Assembly (NCBI GenBank): GCA_964236695.1
Contig: CAXSFU010000006.1
Span: 1 to 64,000 of the forward strand
Length of the DNA stretch: 64,000 bases
Reading direction: 5' to 3'
From: CAXSEF01 sp964236695
Lineage (GTDB): Bacteria > Pseudomonadota > Alphaproteobacteria > Acetobacterales > Acetobacteraceae
Part shown: piece by piece, positions 9,230 through 17,786 of the stretch
Numbering within the stretch: position 1 is the first letter of the stretch
Layout of the letters: each line of letters opens with the position of its first letter
Made by a program: the position numbers and the translations under genes
The notes under the pieces: model-generated
Databases searched by the model: none
The model's input: only the letters and a program-made list of their open reading frames with translations
Told to the model about the DNA's origin: nothing

Positions 9230-9949
9230 ATGGCCACCGACGCGACCGCCCCCGTGCGGGCCCTGCTGTTCGACGTGTTCGGCACCGTGGTCGACTGGCG
9301 CACGAGCCTGGCCGGCCACCTGGAGGCGTTCGGCCGCGAAAGCGGCGTCGACGCCGACTGGACCGCCCTGGTGGATGCCTGGCGCGGCGCATACCGCCCG
9401 TCGATGGACCGGGTGCGCCGCGGCGAGCTGCCGTGGACGGTGCTCGACGACCTGCACCGCTCCAGCCTCGCCACCCTCGCCCAGGAGCGCGGCCTCGGCC
9501 TGGACGAGGCGACGCTGGATCGCCTGGCGCTGCTGTGGCGCGAGCTCGACCCCTGGCCAGACACGCTGCCCGGCCTGGCGCGGCTGCGCGCGCGCTTCAC
9601 CCTGGCGCCGCTGTCCAACGGCAACGTGGCGCTGCTGGTGGCGATGGCGAGGCGGGCCGGGCTGCCGTGGGATGCCGTGTTCGGCACCGACCTGTTCGGG
9701 CACTACAAGCCCGACCCGGAAACCTACCTCGGCGCCTGCCGCCTGCTGCGCCTCGCGCCCTCCGAGGTGATGCTGGTCGCAGCCCATAATTCCGACCTCG
9801 CGGCCGCGCGCGCTCTGGGCCTGCGCACCGGCTTCGTGGCGCGCCCGACCGAGTACGGCTCCGCCCAGACCGCCGACCTGCACCCCGAGCAGGACTGGGA
9901 CGTGACCGCCGCCAGCCTGGAGGAGCTGGCCACCCGCCTCGGTGCCTGA
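9230..9949 (+). CDS. Haloacid dehalogenase, type II
   Basis: HAD-superfamily hydrolase, probably an (S)-2-haloacid dehalogenase that swaps halide for hydroxyl on 2-haloalkanoates. The 239-residue length fits. Seen in order: the nucleophile motif LLFDVFGTVVDWR near residue 15, the motif II serine in PLSNGN, the lysine motif HYKPDPETYL, and MLVAAHNSDLAAARALGLRTGFVARP near the C-terminus, which matches the type II family. The ATG follows GGGAGAG. Substrate cannot be read from sequence, and family members with other activities exist. Confidence 0.85.
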   Translation: MATDATAPVRALLFDVFGTVVDWRTSLAGHLEAFGRESGVDADWTALVDAWRGAYRPSMDRVRRGELPWTVLDDLHRSSLATLAQERGLGLDEATLDRLALLWRELDPWPDTLPGLARLRARFTLAPLSNGNVALLVAMARRAGLPWDAVFGTDLFGHYKPDPETYLGACRLLRLAPSEVMLVAAHNSDLAAARALGLRTGFVARPTEYGSAQTADLHPEQDWDVTAASLEELATRLGA

Positions 9950-9963
9950 CTGCTTCCCCGATG

Positions 9964-10078
9964 CCGGTCCAGGGGCGGCTCGCCCCCTGGCGGGTCCGGG
10001 CGGAGGCGCCTGAAGGTTCCGGCGGACCGCTTGGCGGTTGGAATGGGCACCGGAGGCAGAGCCCGGCCCTAGCTTCCT
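9964..10078. repeat. Family A repeat
   Basis: Opens with GGTCCAGGGGCGGCTCGCCCCCTGG and ends CAGAGCCCGGCCCT. The inner TTCC...GGAA stem at about 10006-10052 is an imperfect member of the stem family (ACCGC against GCGGT). Confidence 0.75.
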
Positions 10079-10234
10079 GTCTGCGCCAGGGGTCTTTTCT
10101 CCGCCCCGCGCGGTCGCATATGACACTCCGGCCGCCGCTTGCGACCGGGCCTGGACCCCCGGTAGGCTTGGCCGCACCACGAGTCGGGATTGCGCTCCGG
10201 CCCGCCCAGGCCCCCCTCCAACAGGGAGACCCGC

Positions 10235-10738
10235 ATGTCCGCCCTGCTGCAATCCACCGCCACCCCGGTCGCGAATCCGCTCGATGCCGTGGAGCAGATC
10301 ATCGCCGCCAACGACTGGGCGTTCGACCGCCGCTCGGACTCCGAGATGGCCGCCGAGGCCCCCGGCAAATGGTGCGACTACGGCCTGTACTTCTCGTGGT
10401 CGCGCGAGATCAGCGCCATGCACTTCACCTGCACCTTCGATCTCAAGGTCCCGGCACCCCGCCGCGGCGCGCTGTTCGAGCTGCTGGCGCTGGCCAACGA
10501 GCGCCTGTGGATCGGCCACTTCGGCATGGACAGCGACGACGGCATGCCGCTGTTCCGCCACGCCATGCTGCTGCGCGGCGGCCAGGGCGCGTCCGCGGAA
10601 AGCCTGGAGGACATGGTCGACATCGCCATTACCGAGTGCGAGCGCTTCTATCCCGCGTTCCAGTTCGTGCTGTGGGGCGGCAAGAGCCCGGCCGAGGCGA
10701 TGGCCGCCGCGATGCTGGAGTGCGTGGGCGAGGCCTAG
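10235..10738 (+). CDS. YbjN domain-containing protein
   Basis: Cytoplasmic protein of 167 residues with the YbjN fold, which resembles type III secretion chaperones. Visible hallmarks are the N-terminal LDAVEQIIAANDWAFDRRSD, the central Trp/Tyr-rich WCDYGLYFSWSREISAMHFTCTFD, and NERLWIGHFGMDSDDGMPLFRHAML. The biochemical function of the family is unknown. A good AGGGAG ribosome binding site supports this ATG. It is 24 bases upstream of proC, and the two are probably co-transcribed. Confidence 0.88.
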   Translation: MSALLQSTATPVANPLDAVEQIIAANDWAFDRRSDSEMAAEAPGKWCDYGLYFSWSREISAMHFTCTFDLKVPAPRRGALFELLALANERLWIGHFGMDSDDGMPLFRHAMLLRGGQGASAESLEDMVDIAITECERFYPAFQFVLWGGKSPAEAMAAAMLECVGEA

Positions 10739-10762
10739 CCGCGTGAGGGCAGGGATGGCTGC

Positions 10763-11560
10763 GTGAGCGACACGATCCCGCCGCTGCTGCTGGTCGGCTG
10801 CGGCCAGATGGGCGGCGCGATGCTGTCGGGCTGGCGCGAGCAGGGTCTCGCCCCTTCCGTCGTGGTCGATCCGGCCGCGGCCGAAAACCGGGGCGGGCAC
10901 CGCGTCGTGGCCTCGCTCGCCGAGGTGCCCGCGGACTTCCGCCCCGCGCTGGTGGTGCTCGCCGTCAAGCCGCAGATGACCGCCGCCGTGCTCCCCGCGC
11001 TGGCCCGGTTCGGCACGGCCGGCGTGCTCTCCATCATGGCGGGCTGGACCGTGGCCGGGCTGGAGGGCCTGCTCGGACGCCCCGGCGTGGTGCGCGCGAT
11101 GCCCAACACCCCCGCCGCGATCCGCCAAGGCATGAGCGTCGCCTTCGCCGGCTCGGGCGTGGACGACACGGCGCGGGCGCTGTGCGACCGGCTGCTGCGT
11201 GCGGTGGGCGCGGTGGCCTGGGTCGAGGAGGAGTCCCTGCTCGACGCGGTGACCGCGATCTCCGGCGGCGGCCCGGCCTACGTGTTCCTGCTCGCCGAGC
11301 TGCTGGAGCGCGAGGGCGTGGCGCACGGCCTGCCCCCCGCGCTGGCCCGCGAGCTGGCGCGCCGCACCGTGTCCGGCTCCGGCGCCCTGCTCGCCGCGCG
11401 CCCCGAGGACGCCGCCACCCTGCGCCAGGCGGTGACCAGCCCGCGCGGCACCACGGAGCGGGCGCTGGCGGTGCTGATGGCCGAGCCCGCCTGGCCCGCG
11501 CTGCTGCACGAGGCCGTCGGCGCCGCGATCGCCCGCGCCCGCGCCCTGGCCGCCGGGTAG
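10763..11560 (+). CDS. proC: Pyrroline-5-carboxylate reductase
   Basis: Last step of proline synthesis: reduces 1-pyrroline-5-carboxylate with NAD(P)H. The 265-residue protein has a Rossmann N-terminus (LLLVGCGQMGGAMLSGW), the substrate-region motif RAMPNTPAAIRQGM, and the C-terminal signature block from DAVTAISGGGPAYVF to SPRGTTERALAVL. GTG start with AGGGA seven bases upstream. It sits between the YbjN gene and a TetR-like gene. Confidence 0.96.
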   Translation: MSDTIPPLLLVGCGQMGGAMLSGWREQGLAPSVVVDPAAAENRGGHRVVASLAEVPADFRPALVVLAVKPQMTAAVLPALARFGTAGVLSIMAGWTVAGLEGLLGRPGVVRAMPNTPAAIRQGMSVAFAGSGVDDTARALCDRLLRAVGAVAWVEEESLLDAVTAISGGGPAYVFLLAELLEREGVAHGLPPALARELARRTVSGSGALLAARPEDAATLRQAVTSPRGTTERALAVLMAEPAWPALLHEAVGAAIARARALAAG

Positions 11561-11617
11561 CGCCCGCCGCGAGGCCGGGCGGCTGTGAAACAGGTTCCTC
11601 GTTCCCATGTGTCGCCC

Positions 11618-12373
11618 ATGAGCAAGCACAAGCCCCACCGTTCCGCGCCGGAAACTCCCGAGCCCGACGACCGCGCGTTCGACGCCGCGCTGATCGGCAG
11701 CGCCTTCGACATGGCCGAGGCCTCCGGCTGGGAGCGCGTCAGCGTCGCCGGCGCCGCGCGCCAGGCCGGCCTGGCGCTGGACCGCGCCCGCGCCCGCTTT
11801 CCCGGCCGCGGCGCCATCCTGCTGCGCTTCGGCAGCCTCGCCGATCAGGCCGCCCTGTCCGCCGCCGCGGCCTCGGCCGGCCCCGACTCCGCTCCGATGG
11901 CGCCGCGCGAACAGCTGTTCGACCTGCTGATGGCCCGCTTCGACGCCCTCCAGCAGCACCGCGGCGGCGTGCTCGCGCTCACGCGCGCCCTGGTGCTGCG
12001 CCCGGGCGCCTCGCTGCTGCTCGCCGCCGCCACCCGCGACAGCATGCGCTGGATGCTGGAAGCCGCCGGCGTGCCGGTGGACGGCGTGCTCGGCCGCCTG
12101 CGCGTCGACGGGCTGACCGCCGCCTGGTTCTACGTGCTGCGCGCCTGGGCCCGCGACGACAGCGTCGACCTCACCGCGACCATGGCGGCCCTGGACCGCG
12201 CCCTGTCGCGCGCGATGCAGGCCGAGGCGCTGGTCGGACGCCGCGACGACGGCCTGGACGGCGTGATCGACCTCGACGACGACCCCCTGCCGCCCGGCAT
12301 GGTCCAGGACGTGCCCCCGGAGCTGCCGCCGCTGCCGCCCGAGGTGCCGCCGCCCAGCTCGCCCGCGGTCTAG
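11618..12373 (+). CDS. TetR-like protein
   Basis: Protein of about 251 residues. The first 60 form a TetR-style helix-turn-helix (FDAALIGSAFDMAEASGWERVSVAGAARQAGL, written here in parts: FDAALIGSAFDMAE and SVAGAARQAGLALDRARARF). The middle is helical and the tail is acidic then proline-rich (residues about 215-251). Proteins of this type sit between proC and a phasin gene in related genomes and are annotated as TetR-family regulators. The fold is also close to COQ9, so DNA binding is not assured. A GTG 33 bases upstream is an alternative start. Confidence 0.7.
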   Translation: MSKHKPHRSAPETPEPDDRAFDAALIGSAFDMAEASGWERVSVAGAARQAGLALDRARARFPGRGAILLRFGSLADQAALSAAAASAGPDSAPMAPREQLFDLLMARFDALQQHRGGVLALTRALVLRPGASLLLAAATRDSMRWMLEAAGVPVDGVLGRLRVDGLTAAWFYVLRAWARDDSVDLTATMAALDRALSRAMQAEALVGRRDDGLDGVIDLDDDPLPPGMVQDVPPELPPLPPEVPPPSSPAV

Positions 12374-12429
12374 GCACGGCCGCGGCTCTGCCAGCCCCGA
12401 TCTTCTGCGCTGCTGCAGGAAGAAAGCGT

Positions 12430-12545
12430 GTTCTTTCTTGAAAGAAAGAACCAAAGAACTTTGGCCTATTGGGCTCCGGAGCCGCCCGCTGGACCGGAAT
12501 CCCATGAGCAAAGTCTTTTTGCTTCTTTTTCTTCAGAAAAAGAAG
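12430..12545 (+). repeat. Family B two-hairpin element, copy 3
   Basis: Left hairpin 12430-12451 and right hairpin 12522-12545, 56 bases after the TetR-like stop. It fills part of the 368-base gap before the phasin gene. In the rest of the gap I see only the phasin ribosome binding site. Confidence 0.9.
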
Positions 12546-12741
12546 ATGCTTTCCTTTCTGAAGCAGCGGGCCACCCCTGGATTGTCGCCATTCAGGTCAC
12601 GGGCTGCAGAGGCGAGCCTCGACCTGGTTCCGCCGCGTGTTGCCCCCGCAATGGCTTGCGCGCCACAATGCGGCGCGGCCTCGTCGGCCGGCGCGGGAGC
12701 GTGGCCTTGCCCGACTTGCGCGTGAACCAGGAGGACCAAGC

Positions 12742-13278
12742 ATGTCGGACAAGACGCCCAACCCCGCGAGCCCGCCCAATCCCGCGCCGGATGTCGCGCG
12801 GGTTGCGGCCGGCGCCGTCTCGGCGTTCGGCCGCGTCGCCGCGGAGGCGCAGTCCAAGGCGCTGGCCGAGATGAACCGCATGTTCACGCAGATGAAGACG
12901 CCGGCGATGCCCGACATGACGATGCTGATGACCGCGCATCGCCGCAACATGGAGACGCTGTCCGCCGCCAACCGGGTGGCGCTGGAGGGCGCGCAGACCG
13001 TCGCGCGCCGCCACATGGAGATCATGCAGCAGACCATGTCGGAGCTGACCGACACGATGCGCCAGGCTGCCACGCCCGAGGCGCCGCAGGAGAAGGCGGC
13101 GAAGCAGGCCGAGCTGCTCAAGACCTCCTACGAGCGCGCGGTCGGCAACATGCGCGAGCTGAGCGAGCTGATCCAGCGCTCGAACAGCGAGGCGGTCGGC
13201 CTGCTGAACAGCCGCTTCATGGAGGCGGTCGACGAGGTGAAGACCATCCTGAGCCAGCAGGGCAAGACCGGCGCGTAG
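12742..13278 (+). CDS. Phasin family protein
   Basis: Small (178 residues), mostly helical, methionine-rich protein that in this family coats polyhydroxyalkanoate granules. The phasin core is visible: AFGRVAAEAQSKALAEMNRMF, then NMETLSAANRVALEGAQ, then RRHMEIMQQTMSELTDTMRQ, and a long amphipathic C-terminal helix. The ATG has a near-perfect AGGAGG at 12729-12734, suggesting high expression. No PHA synthase is nearby, so granule binding is inferred from family only. Confidence 0.9.
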   Translation: MSDKTPNPASPPNPAPDVARVAAGAVSAFGRVAAEAQSKALAEMNRMFTQMKTPAMPDMTMLMTAHRRNMETLSAANRVALEGAQTVARRHMEIMQQTMSELTDTMRQAATPEAPQEKAAKQAELLKTSYERAVGNMRELSELIQRSNSEAVGLLNSRFMEAVDEVKTILSQQGKTGA

Positions 13279-13347
13279 TGCACGCCGGGCGGGTCGAGCC
13301 CGAAGGAACGGGGCCGGTCGGGCGGTCCTTGACGCCGGCGGGGCGGC

Positions 13348-14481
13348 CTACCCGGCTATGCGCGCCGGAAGGCCTTCCCCCGCCAGCAGGCGGCGCAGCG
13401 CCGCCGAGGAGGTCCGCTCGACGTAGCGGTGAGTGGCGGCAGCCAGCGAGACGGTGAGGCCGAAGCACGCCAGGAACACCACGGCGAAGCTGCCGCCGAG
13501 ACCAGCGTGGCGCAGCCCCGCCGTGATCTCTTCCCGCCCGTCCAGCACCAGGACGTGCAGCATGTAGAATGCGTAGGACCAGACCCCGAGGCGGTGCACC
13601 GGCGCCAGGCCGAGCACGAGGCGGACCGGTCCCCTGGCGCAGGCGCCCATGATGAGCGGCACGTAGAGCAGCACGATCGCCGAGTCCGTCCGCGGCAGCG
13701 CCAGCAGGCAGACGATCCCGGCCAGGGCTGCGAGCGCGACCGCGCCGCCGTACCGATCCAGGGCGGGTTGCCCCCTGGCGTAGAGCGCGTGGCCGTACAG
13801 CCCGAGGCAGAACTCCCAGACGCAGCGCAGGAGGGAGGCGGCTGAGAGATGGCTCATCCGGTCCAGCGGGCCGAGCCGGGCAGCCCCGTCGCGCCATGCC
13901 CAGAAATCCGGATACGACGACAGCAGGACCAGCCCGGCGACGACCGTGGCCGCGAAGGCGACGCGCAGGCCGGCGCGCGCCCGCAGCGCCGCGAGGCACA
14001 GCGCGGGGAACAGGAGGTACGCCGTCCACTCGGTGCTGATGGACCAGGCCGCACCATTGAAGCTCCCCGCCAGGCCCCAGTTCTGGATCATCAGCGCGTT
14101 GGCCAGCTCCGCGCCGAGCAGCGGCCGGTGCCAGAGCTGGTCCTCGAAGCCGCGCAGGTGCAGGACCGCGAACAGCACCAGCGACAGCGTCGTCGACGCG
14201 AGATAGAGCGGGTAGATCCGCGCGAGGCGCCTGCCGAGGAACCGCAGGTAGTGCGCGCCGCTGAACGCCTGCCCGGCGATCTCGGGATGGGCGAGCGCCA
14301 TGACGAACCCGCTCAGCACGAAGAACAGGTCGACGGTCAGATAGCCGTGGCGGAACACCTGCTCGACCGGAACCAGGTCCGAGGCCGGCCGCGCGTGATA
14401 GAGCATGACGAGCCCGACGGCGACGCCGCGCAGCCCCGTGAGCGAGTGTATCTCCCCTTGCGGCGCCCCGCTTCCTGCCAT
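13348..14481 (-). CDS. Membrane acyltransferase, family 3
   Basis: Multi-pass inner-membrane O-acyltransferase of 377 residues. It begins with the family signature HSLTGLRGVAVGLVMLYHA, then DLFFVLSGFVMA, and has RIYPLYLAS and WSISTEWTAYLLFP further in. About ten hydrophobic segments follow. Family members acetylate or succinylate surface sugars or lipids; the acceptor here is unknown. Its start codon lies just 3 bases beyond a short family A repeat, which also touches the stop of the histidine kinase gene upstream. Confidence 0.88.
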   Translation of the reverse strand: MAGSGAPQGEIHSLTGLRGVAVGLVMLYHARPASDLVPVEQVFRHGYLTVDLFFVLSGFVMALAHPEIAGQAFSGAHYLRFLGRRLARIYPLYLASTTLSLVLFAVLHLRGFEDQLWHRPLLGAELANALMIQNWGLAGSFNGAAWSISTEWTAYLLFPALCLAALRARAGLRVAFAATVVAGLVLLSSYPDFWAWRDGAARLGPLDRMSHLSAASLLRCVWEFCLGLYGHALYARGQPALDRYGGAVALAALAGIVCLLALPRTDSAIVLLYVPLIMGACARGPVRLVLGLAPVHRLGVWSYAFYMLHVLVLDGREEITAGLRHAGLGGSFAVVFLACFGLTVSLAAATHRYVERTSSAALRRLLAGEGLPARIAG

Positions 14482-14483
14482 GC

Positions 14484-14539
14484 GCCGGTCCAGGGGCGGC
14501 TCGCCCCTGATGGGTCCGGGCAGAGCCCGGCGCCTGCTT
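14484..14539. repeat. Family A repeat between kinase stop and acyltransferase start
   Basis: A 56-base copy wedged exactly between the stop codon of the histidine kinase (14541) and the start codon of the acyltransferase (14481). It therefore also serves as the whole upstream leader of the acyltransferase gene. Confidence 0.8.
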
Positions 14540-14540
14540 C

Positions 14541-15845
14541 TCAAATCGGCAGCCGTATGCACGCCCGCAGCCCCCCCAGCGGGCTGTCCTCCAGCACGAT
14601 GTCCCCCCCGTGCGCCCGCACGATGTCGCGCGCGATGGTCAGCCCGAGCCCGGTGCCGCCCCCGGTGCCGCTCTGGAACGCCCTGAACACGTCCTCGCGC
14701 CGCGCCCTCGGCACCCCCGGCCCGTCGTCGTCCACGGTGACCAGCACGCCGCGCTCCTGCGGCAGGGCGGACAGAGCCACATGCCGCCCGTGCCGGCGCG
14801 CGTTGTCCACGAGGTTGGTCACCGCGCGGCGCACCGCGTCCGGCCGCAGCGCCAGGCTCAGCCCCGCCGGCGTGTCCAGCGACACCCGCGCCCCCGCCCG
14901 CCGCGCGCCCGCGCACACCTCGTCGAGCAGCAGCGACAGGTCCACAAGCCGCGCCTGCTCCGTGCTCTCGCCGCGCGCGAAGGCGAGGTAGCCCTCGATC
15001 ATGCGCTCCATCTCCTCGAGGTCCGCGGTCATGTCCGCCGCGTCCCCCGCGTCGATCCCCGGCTGCATTGCCAGCGCCAGCCGCAGCCGGGTCAGCGGCG
15101 TGCGCAGGTCGTGGCTCACGCCCGCCAGCATCTCCGTGCGCTGCGCCAGGAACCGGCGGATGCGCTCCTGCATGCGGTTGAACGCGGTCGCCGCCCTGCG
15201 GACCTCGACCGCGCCTTCCGGCCGGATCGGGCCCTGGTCGCGCCCCATGCCGAACGCTTCCGCCGCCTTCGCCAGCCTGCGGATCGCGCGCACCTGGTTG
15301 CGCATGAACAGCGCCGCGATCGCGTACAGCAGCACCGCGGTGCCGACCATCCACAGCACGAACACGTAAATCATGCTGGTGTAGAGGCGCTTGCGCGGCA
15401 CCTCGACGTCGAGCACCCCCTGCGCCACCTGGACCTGCAGCAGCACCGACTGCGGGTCCGAGGTCCAGTCCATGTGGAACGGCCGGCGCAGCTTGGCCGC
15501 CAGACTCGCCCCCAGGTCGTCGTCCATCGGCCCGAGCACGTTGACCTGGGTGCGCGGCGACAGCACCGCGCCCGGCCTCAGCTGCATCGTGATCTCGAAC
15601 TGGTCGCGCGCCATCGCCAGCGTCCGCTCGCGCGCCGCGTCGCTGCCGTCGCGCGCCAGCAGCTCCGTGGTCAGCGCGACCTCGCCCGCCACCGCCGTCG
15701 CCAGCCGGCGCGAGATCAGGTCGAGGTGGCTGCCGTAGAAGATGAACAGCGTCACCCCCTGCACCAGCACCAGCGGCACCAGGATGATCAGCAGCGAGCG
15801 GCCCAGCAGGGTCCGCGGCAGCAGGCGGCGCACGGACGCGCTCAT
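14541..15845 (-). CDS. EnvZ-type sensor histidine kinase
   Basis: Inner-membrane sensor kinase of 434 residues, partner of the response regulator upstream. It has membrane segments at about residues 15-38 and 158-180, with a periplasmic sensor of about 120 residues between, then HAMP. The dimerisation helix carries the phospho-His in AGVSHDLRTPLTRLRL. The ATP-binding domain has NLVDNARRHG, VDDDGPGVP and the GTGLGL box. The signal is not evident. A 159-base gap filled by a family A repeat separates it from the regulator gene, which is unusual within such an operon. Confidence 0.93.
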   Translation of the reverse strand: MSASVRRLLPRTLLGRSLLIILVPLVLVQGVTLFIFYGSHLDLISRRLATAVAGEVALTTELLARDGSDAARERTLAMARDQFEITMQLRPGAVLSPRTQVNVLGPMDDDLGASLAAKLRRPFHMDWTSDPQSVLLQVQVAQGVLDVEVPRKRLYTSMIYVFVLWMVGTAVLLYAIAALFMRNQVRAIRRLAKAAEAFGMGRDQGPIRPEGAVEVRRAATAFNRMQERIRRFLAQRTEMLAGVSHDLRTPLTRLRLALAMQPGIDAGDAADMTADLEEMERMIEGYLAFARGESTEQARLVDLSLLLDEVCAGARRAGARVSLDTPAGLSLALRPDAVRRAVTNLVDNARRHGRHVALSALPQERGVLVTVDDDGPGVPRARREDVFRAFQSGTGGGTGLGLTIARDIVRAHGGDIVLEDSPLGGLRACIRLPI

Positions 15846-15860
15846 GGGAGGACAGCAAGT

Positions 15861-15996
15861 CTGGGCTCTGCCCAGACCCGCAAAGGGCCGGAGGCCCTTT
15901 GATCCCGCGACTTAAGAAAGACCGGTCCAGGGCGGCTCGCCCTGGCGGGGTCCCCGCCTTCAAGCGATGGGGGCGGCGCCCCCGGCCTTGCTCGCT
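15861..15996. repeat. Family A repeat inside the two-component operon
   Basis: Contains CTGGGCTCTGCCCAG, the AAAGGGCC/GGCCCTTT hairpin and CCAGGGCGGCTCGCCCTGG. It lies between response regulator and kinase genes, both on the minus strand, and could make their expression unequal. Confidence 0.85.
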
Positions 15997-16004
15997 TCAC
16001 CTCC

Positions 16005-16700
16005 TCACCCCCCCGGCTTGAGCACGTAGCCCCGCCCCCGCACCGTGTGCAGGAACCGCGGCTCGCGCGGGTCGGCTTCCAGCTTGCGCCGCAGCCGCGT
16101 GACCTGCACGTCGACCGCGCGCTCGCCGGACTCGTCGCTGCCCAGCGCCTGCGCGATCTCCTCGCGCGACAGCACCTGCCCCGGCGCGCGCGCCAGCGCG
16201 GACAGCAGCGCCGCCTCGCCTCCGGTGAGGTGCACCACGCCGTCCGGCCCGCTCAGCTCCGCGCGTGCCACATCGAAGCCCAGCGGGCCGAAGCGCAGGT
16301 GCTCCGCAGCCACCGGGACGGGCGCGGGCGCGGTGCGGCGCAGCATCGCGCGCAGCCGCAGCAGCAGCTCGCGCGGATCGAACGGCTTGCCGAGGTAGTC
16401 GTCCGCCCCCGCCTCGAATCCTGCGACCCTGTCGTCCGGCGCACCCCGCGCGGTGAGCAGCAGCACCGGCGGCCCGCCGCCCGACGCCCGCAGCGACTGG
16501 GTGAGCGACAGCCCGGTCTCGCCCGGCATCATCACGTCGAGCACCAGCAAATCCGGCTGCAGGAACGCGAGTTTTGCCCGCGCATCTTCCGCGTGGTCCG
16601 CGGTCGTCACGCGAAAGCCGTTCTCGGTGAGATAGCGCGACAGCAGAGCGCGCAGGCGGGCGTCGTCGTCGACCACCAGGACATGCGCTGCCTCGCTCAT
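16005..16700 (-). CDS. OmpR-family response regulator
   Basis: DNA-binding response regulator of 231 residues. The receiver domain (1-120) has the acidic pocket VVDDD, the phosphorylated Asp in LLVLDVMMPGETG and the conserved Lys in YLGKPFDP. The winged-helix domain (135-228) ends with the typical VTRLRRKLEADP and TVRGRGYVLKPGG. It is paired with the downstream EnvZ-like kinase. A MarR-type gene follows the same orientation upstream; a MarR/OmpR-type pairing resembles the petP-petR arrangement known in purple bacteria, but the equivalence is only inference. Confidence 0.93.
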   Translation of the reverse strand: MSEAAHVLVVDDDARLRALLSRYLTENGFRVTTADHAEDARAKLAFLQPDLLVLDVMMPGETGLSLTQSLRASGGGPPVLLLTARGAPDDRVAGFEAGADDYLGKPFDPRELLLRLRAMLRRTAPAPVPVAAEHLRFGPLGFDVARAELSGPDGVVHLTGGEAALLSALARAPGQVLSREEIAQALGSDESGERAVDVQVTRLRRKLEADPREPRFLHTVRGRGYVLKPGG

Positions 16701-16756
16701 GGGCCGAGCCTAGCACGGGCAGGGCCGGCCGGAAGCGGGACAGGGCAGGGAAGCAA

Positions 16757-17045
16757 GGCCAGGGCTCTGCCCTGGACCCGCCAGGCGTAGATGGCCAAAG
16801 GTTCCGACGATCCGCTGGATCGTTGGAAGGGCCACCGGAGGGAGCCGCCCCTTGACCCGGCCTCACTCAGGAAGTGATGTCATTCGAGAGGCCACCGCCC
16901 GCCGGACCACGGCGGAAGCAAGCAAAACCGGCCCCTGCCTCAAGCTCCGCCAAAGGCGTGTCCCTCGAACTCCATCCCTTGAGTCGAGGGTTTCCAAAGG
17001 GCTCCGCCCTTTGGTGGGTCCGGGCAAAGCCCGCTCTTCCTTGCT
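16757..17045. repeat. Two adjacent family A repeats
   Basis: One copy spans about 16757-16858 and includes the ACGATCC/GGATCGT inner stem (16791-16836). A second spans about 16930-17045. Together they fill the 364-base gap between the response regulator start and the MarR gene stop. I see nothing else there apart from possible promoter sequence next to 16700. Confidence 0.8.
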
Positions 17046-17064
17046 GCCTTACCCAAGGCCGCCC

Positions 17065-17685
17065 CTATCGCCGGTGCGGCGCCCCGCGCTCGCTGGTGTC
17101 GAGGTAGCTGCGCGCAGACGGCTCCATGATCCCGCGCATCACCCGCCGGAACCCTTCCACCGCCGGCCCGCCCGCATCGCTGTATGCCGCCGCCAGCCGC
17201 TCGCGCTGCCGGTCGAACAGCCGCCGCTCCAGCGCCTGCCCCGCCGGCGTCAGCGCCAGCAGCCGCTGTCGCCGGTCCACCCGCCCCACCGTCTGCGCCA
17301 CGTATCCCTGCTCCAGCAGCGCGCCCAGCACCCGCGCCAGGCTCTGCTTGGTGATCCGCAGCAGCCCCAGCAGGTCGCCGACCGGAAGCTGCGGGTTGCG
17401 CCCGATGAAGTGCAGCGCCCTGTGGTGCGCCCGCCCCAGCCCCAGCTCGCGCAGGATCGGGTCCGCCGCCCCGGTGAAGTCGCGATACGCGAAGAACATC
17501 AGGTCCTGCGCCAGCCGCATCTGCTCCTCGCGCAGGAACAGCAGGCTGGTCCCCGCCGGGTCCGCCAGCCGCGCCGCGTCCGGCGCCGCCACCCCTCGCA
17601 CGCCGCGCGTCACGTCCCCACGCGGCGCCCCCGCCGCATGCGGCAGGGCGGCATCGGGCCGGAGCGGGAGTTTCGCGTCGGGCAT
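17065..17685 (-). CDS. MarR-family transcriptional regulator
   Basis: Winged-helix repressor/activator of about 206 residues. The core runs from EEQMRLAQDLMFFAYRDF through LGLGRAHHRALHFIG to the wing RVDRRQRLLALTPAGQALE, with recognition helix ITKQSLARVLGALLEQGYV. This ATG is chosen because GGAAAGG stands at proper spacing; ATG at 17718 and GTG at 17724 are alternatives that would overlap the ilvE promoter. It is divergent from the branched-chain aminotransferase gene and may control it, which the shared 101-base gap suggests but does not prove. Confidence 0.88.
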   Translation of the reverse strand: MPDAKLPLRPDAALPHAAGAPRGDVTRGVRGVAAPDAARLADPAGTSLLFLREEQMRLAQDLMFFAYRDFTGAADPILRELGLGRAHHRALHFIGRNPQLPVGDLLGLLRITKQSLARVLGALLEQGYVAQTVGRVDRRQRLLALTPAGQALERRLFDRQRERLAAAYSDAGGPAVEGFRRVMRGIMEPSARSYLDTSERGAPHRR

Positions 17686-17717
17686 GGCTGCCATCCTTTC
17701 CGCATACGGCAGGTTCA

Positions 17718-17746
17718 TTGACACAATCCTACGCCAATTCTAATAT
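17718..17746 (+). promoter_or_regulatory. Sigma-70-type promoter for ilvE
   Basis: A consensus -35 box TTGACA (17718-17723) and TAATAT (17741-17746) are separated by exactly 17 bases. They sit 40 bases upstream of the ilvE start. The match is striking in such GC-rich DNA. Confidence 0.75.
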
Positions 17747-17761
17747 CAACAGCAATACAGC

Positions 17762-17770
17762 AACATTGTT
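17762..17770. promoter_or_regulatory. Candidate operator near ilvE start
   Basis: AACATTGTT is a perfect odd palindrome between the predicted -10 box and the ilvE ribosome binding site. It is preceded by a direct repeat of ACAGCAA (around 17750-17762). It could be a site for the divergent MarR protein; this is inference only. Confidence 0.3.
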
Positions 17771-17786
17771 TCGCCGGAGGCCTCCA

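Noticed and set aside
11618..12373. Second COQ9 gene
   Set aside because: Fold similarity to COQ9 exists for TetR proteins in general, but the AGDGAADLSWYTKR-type core is missing.
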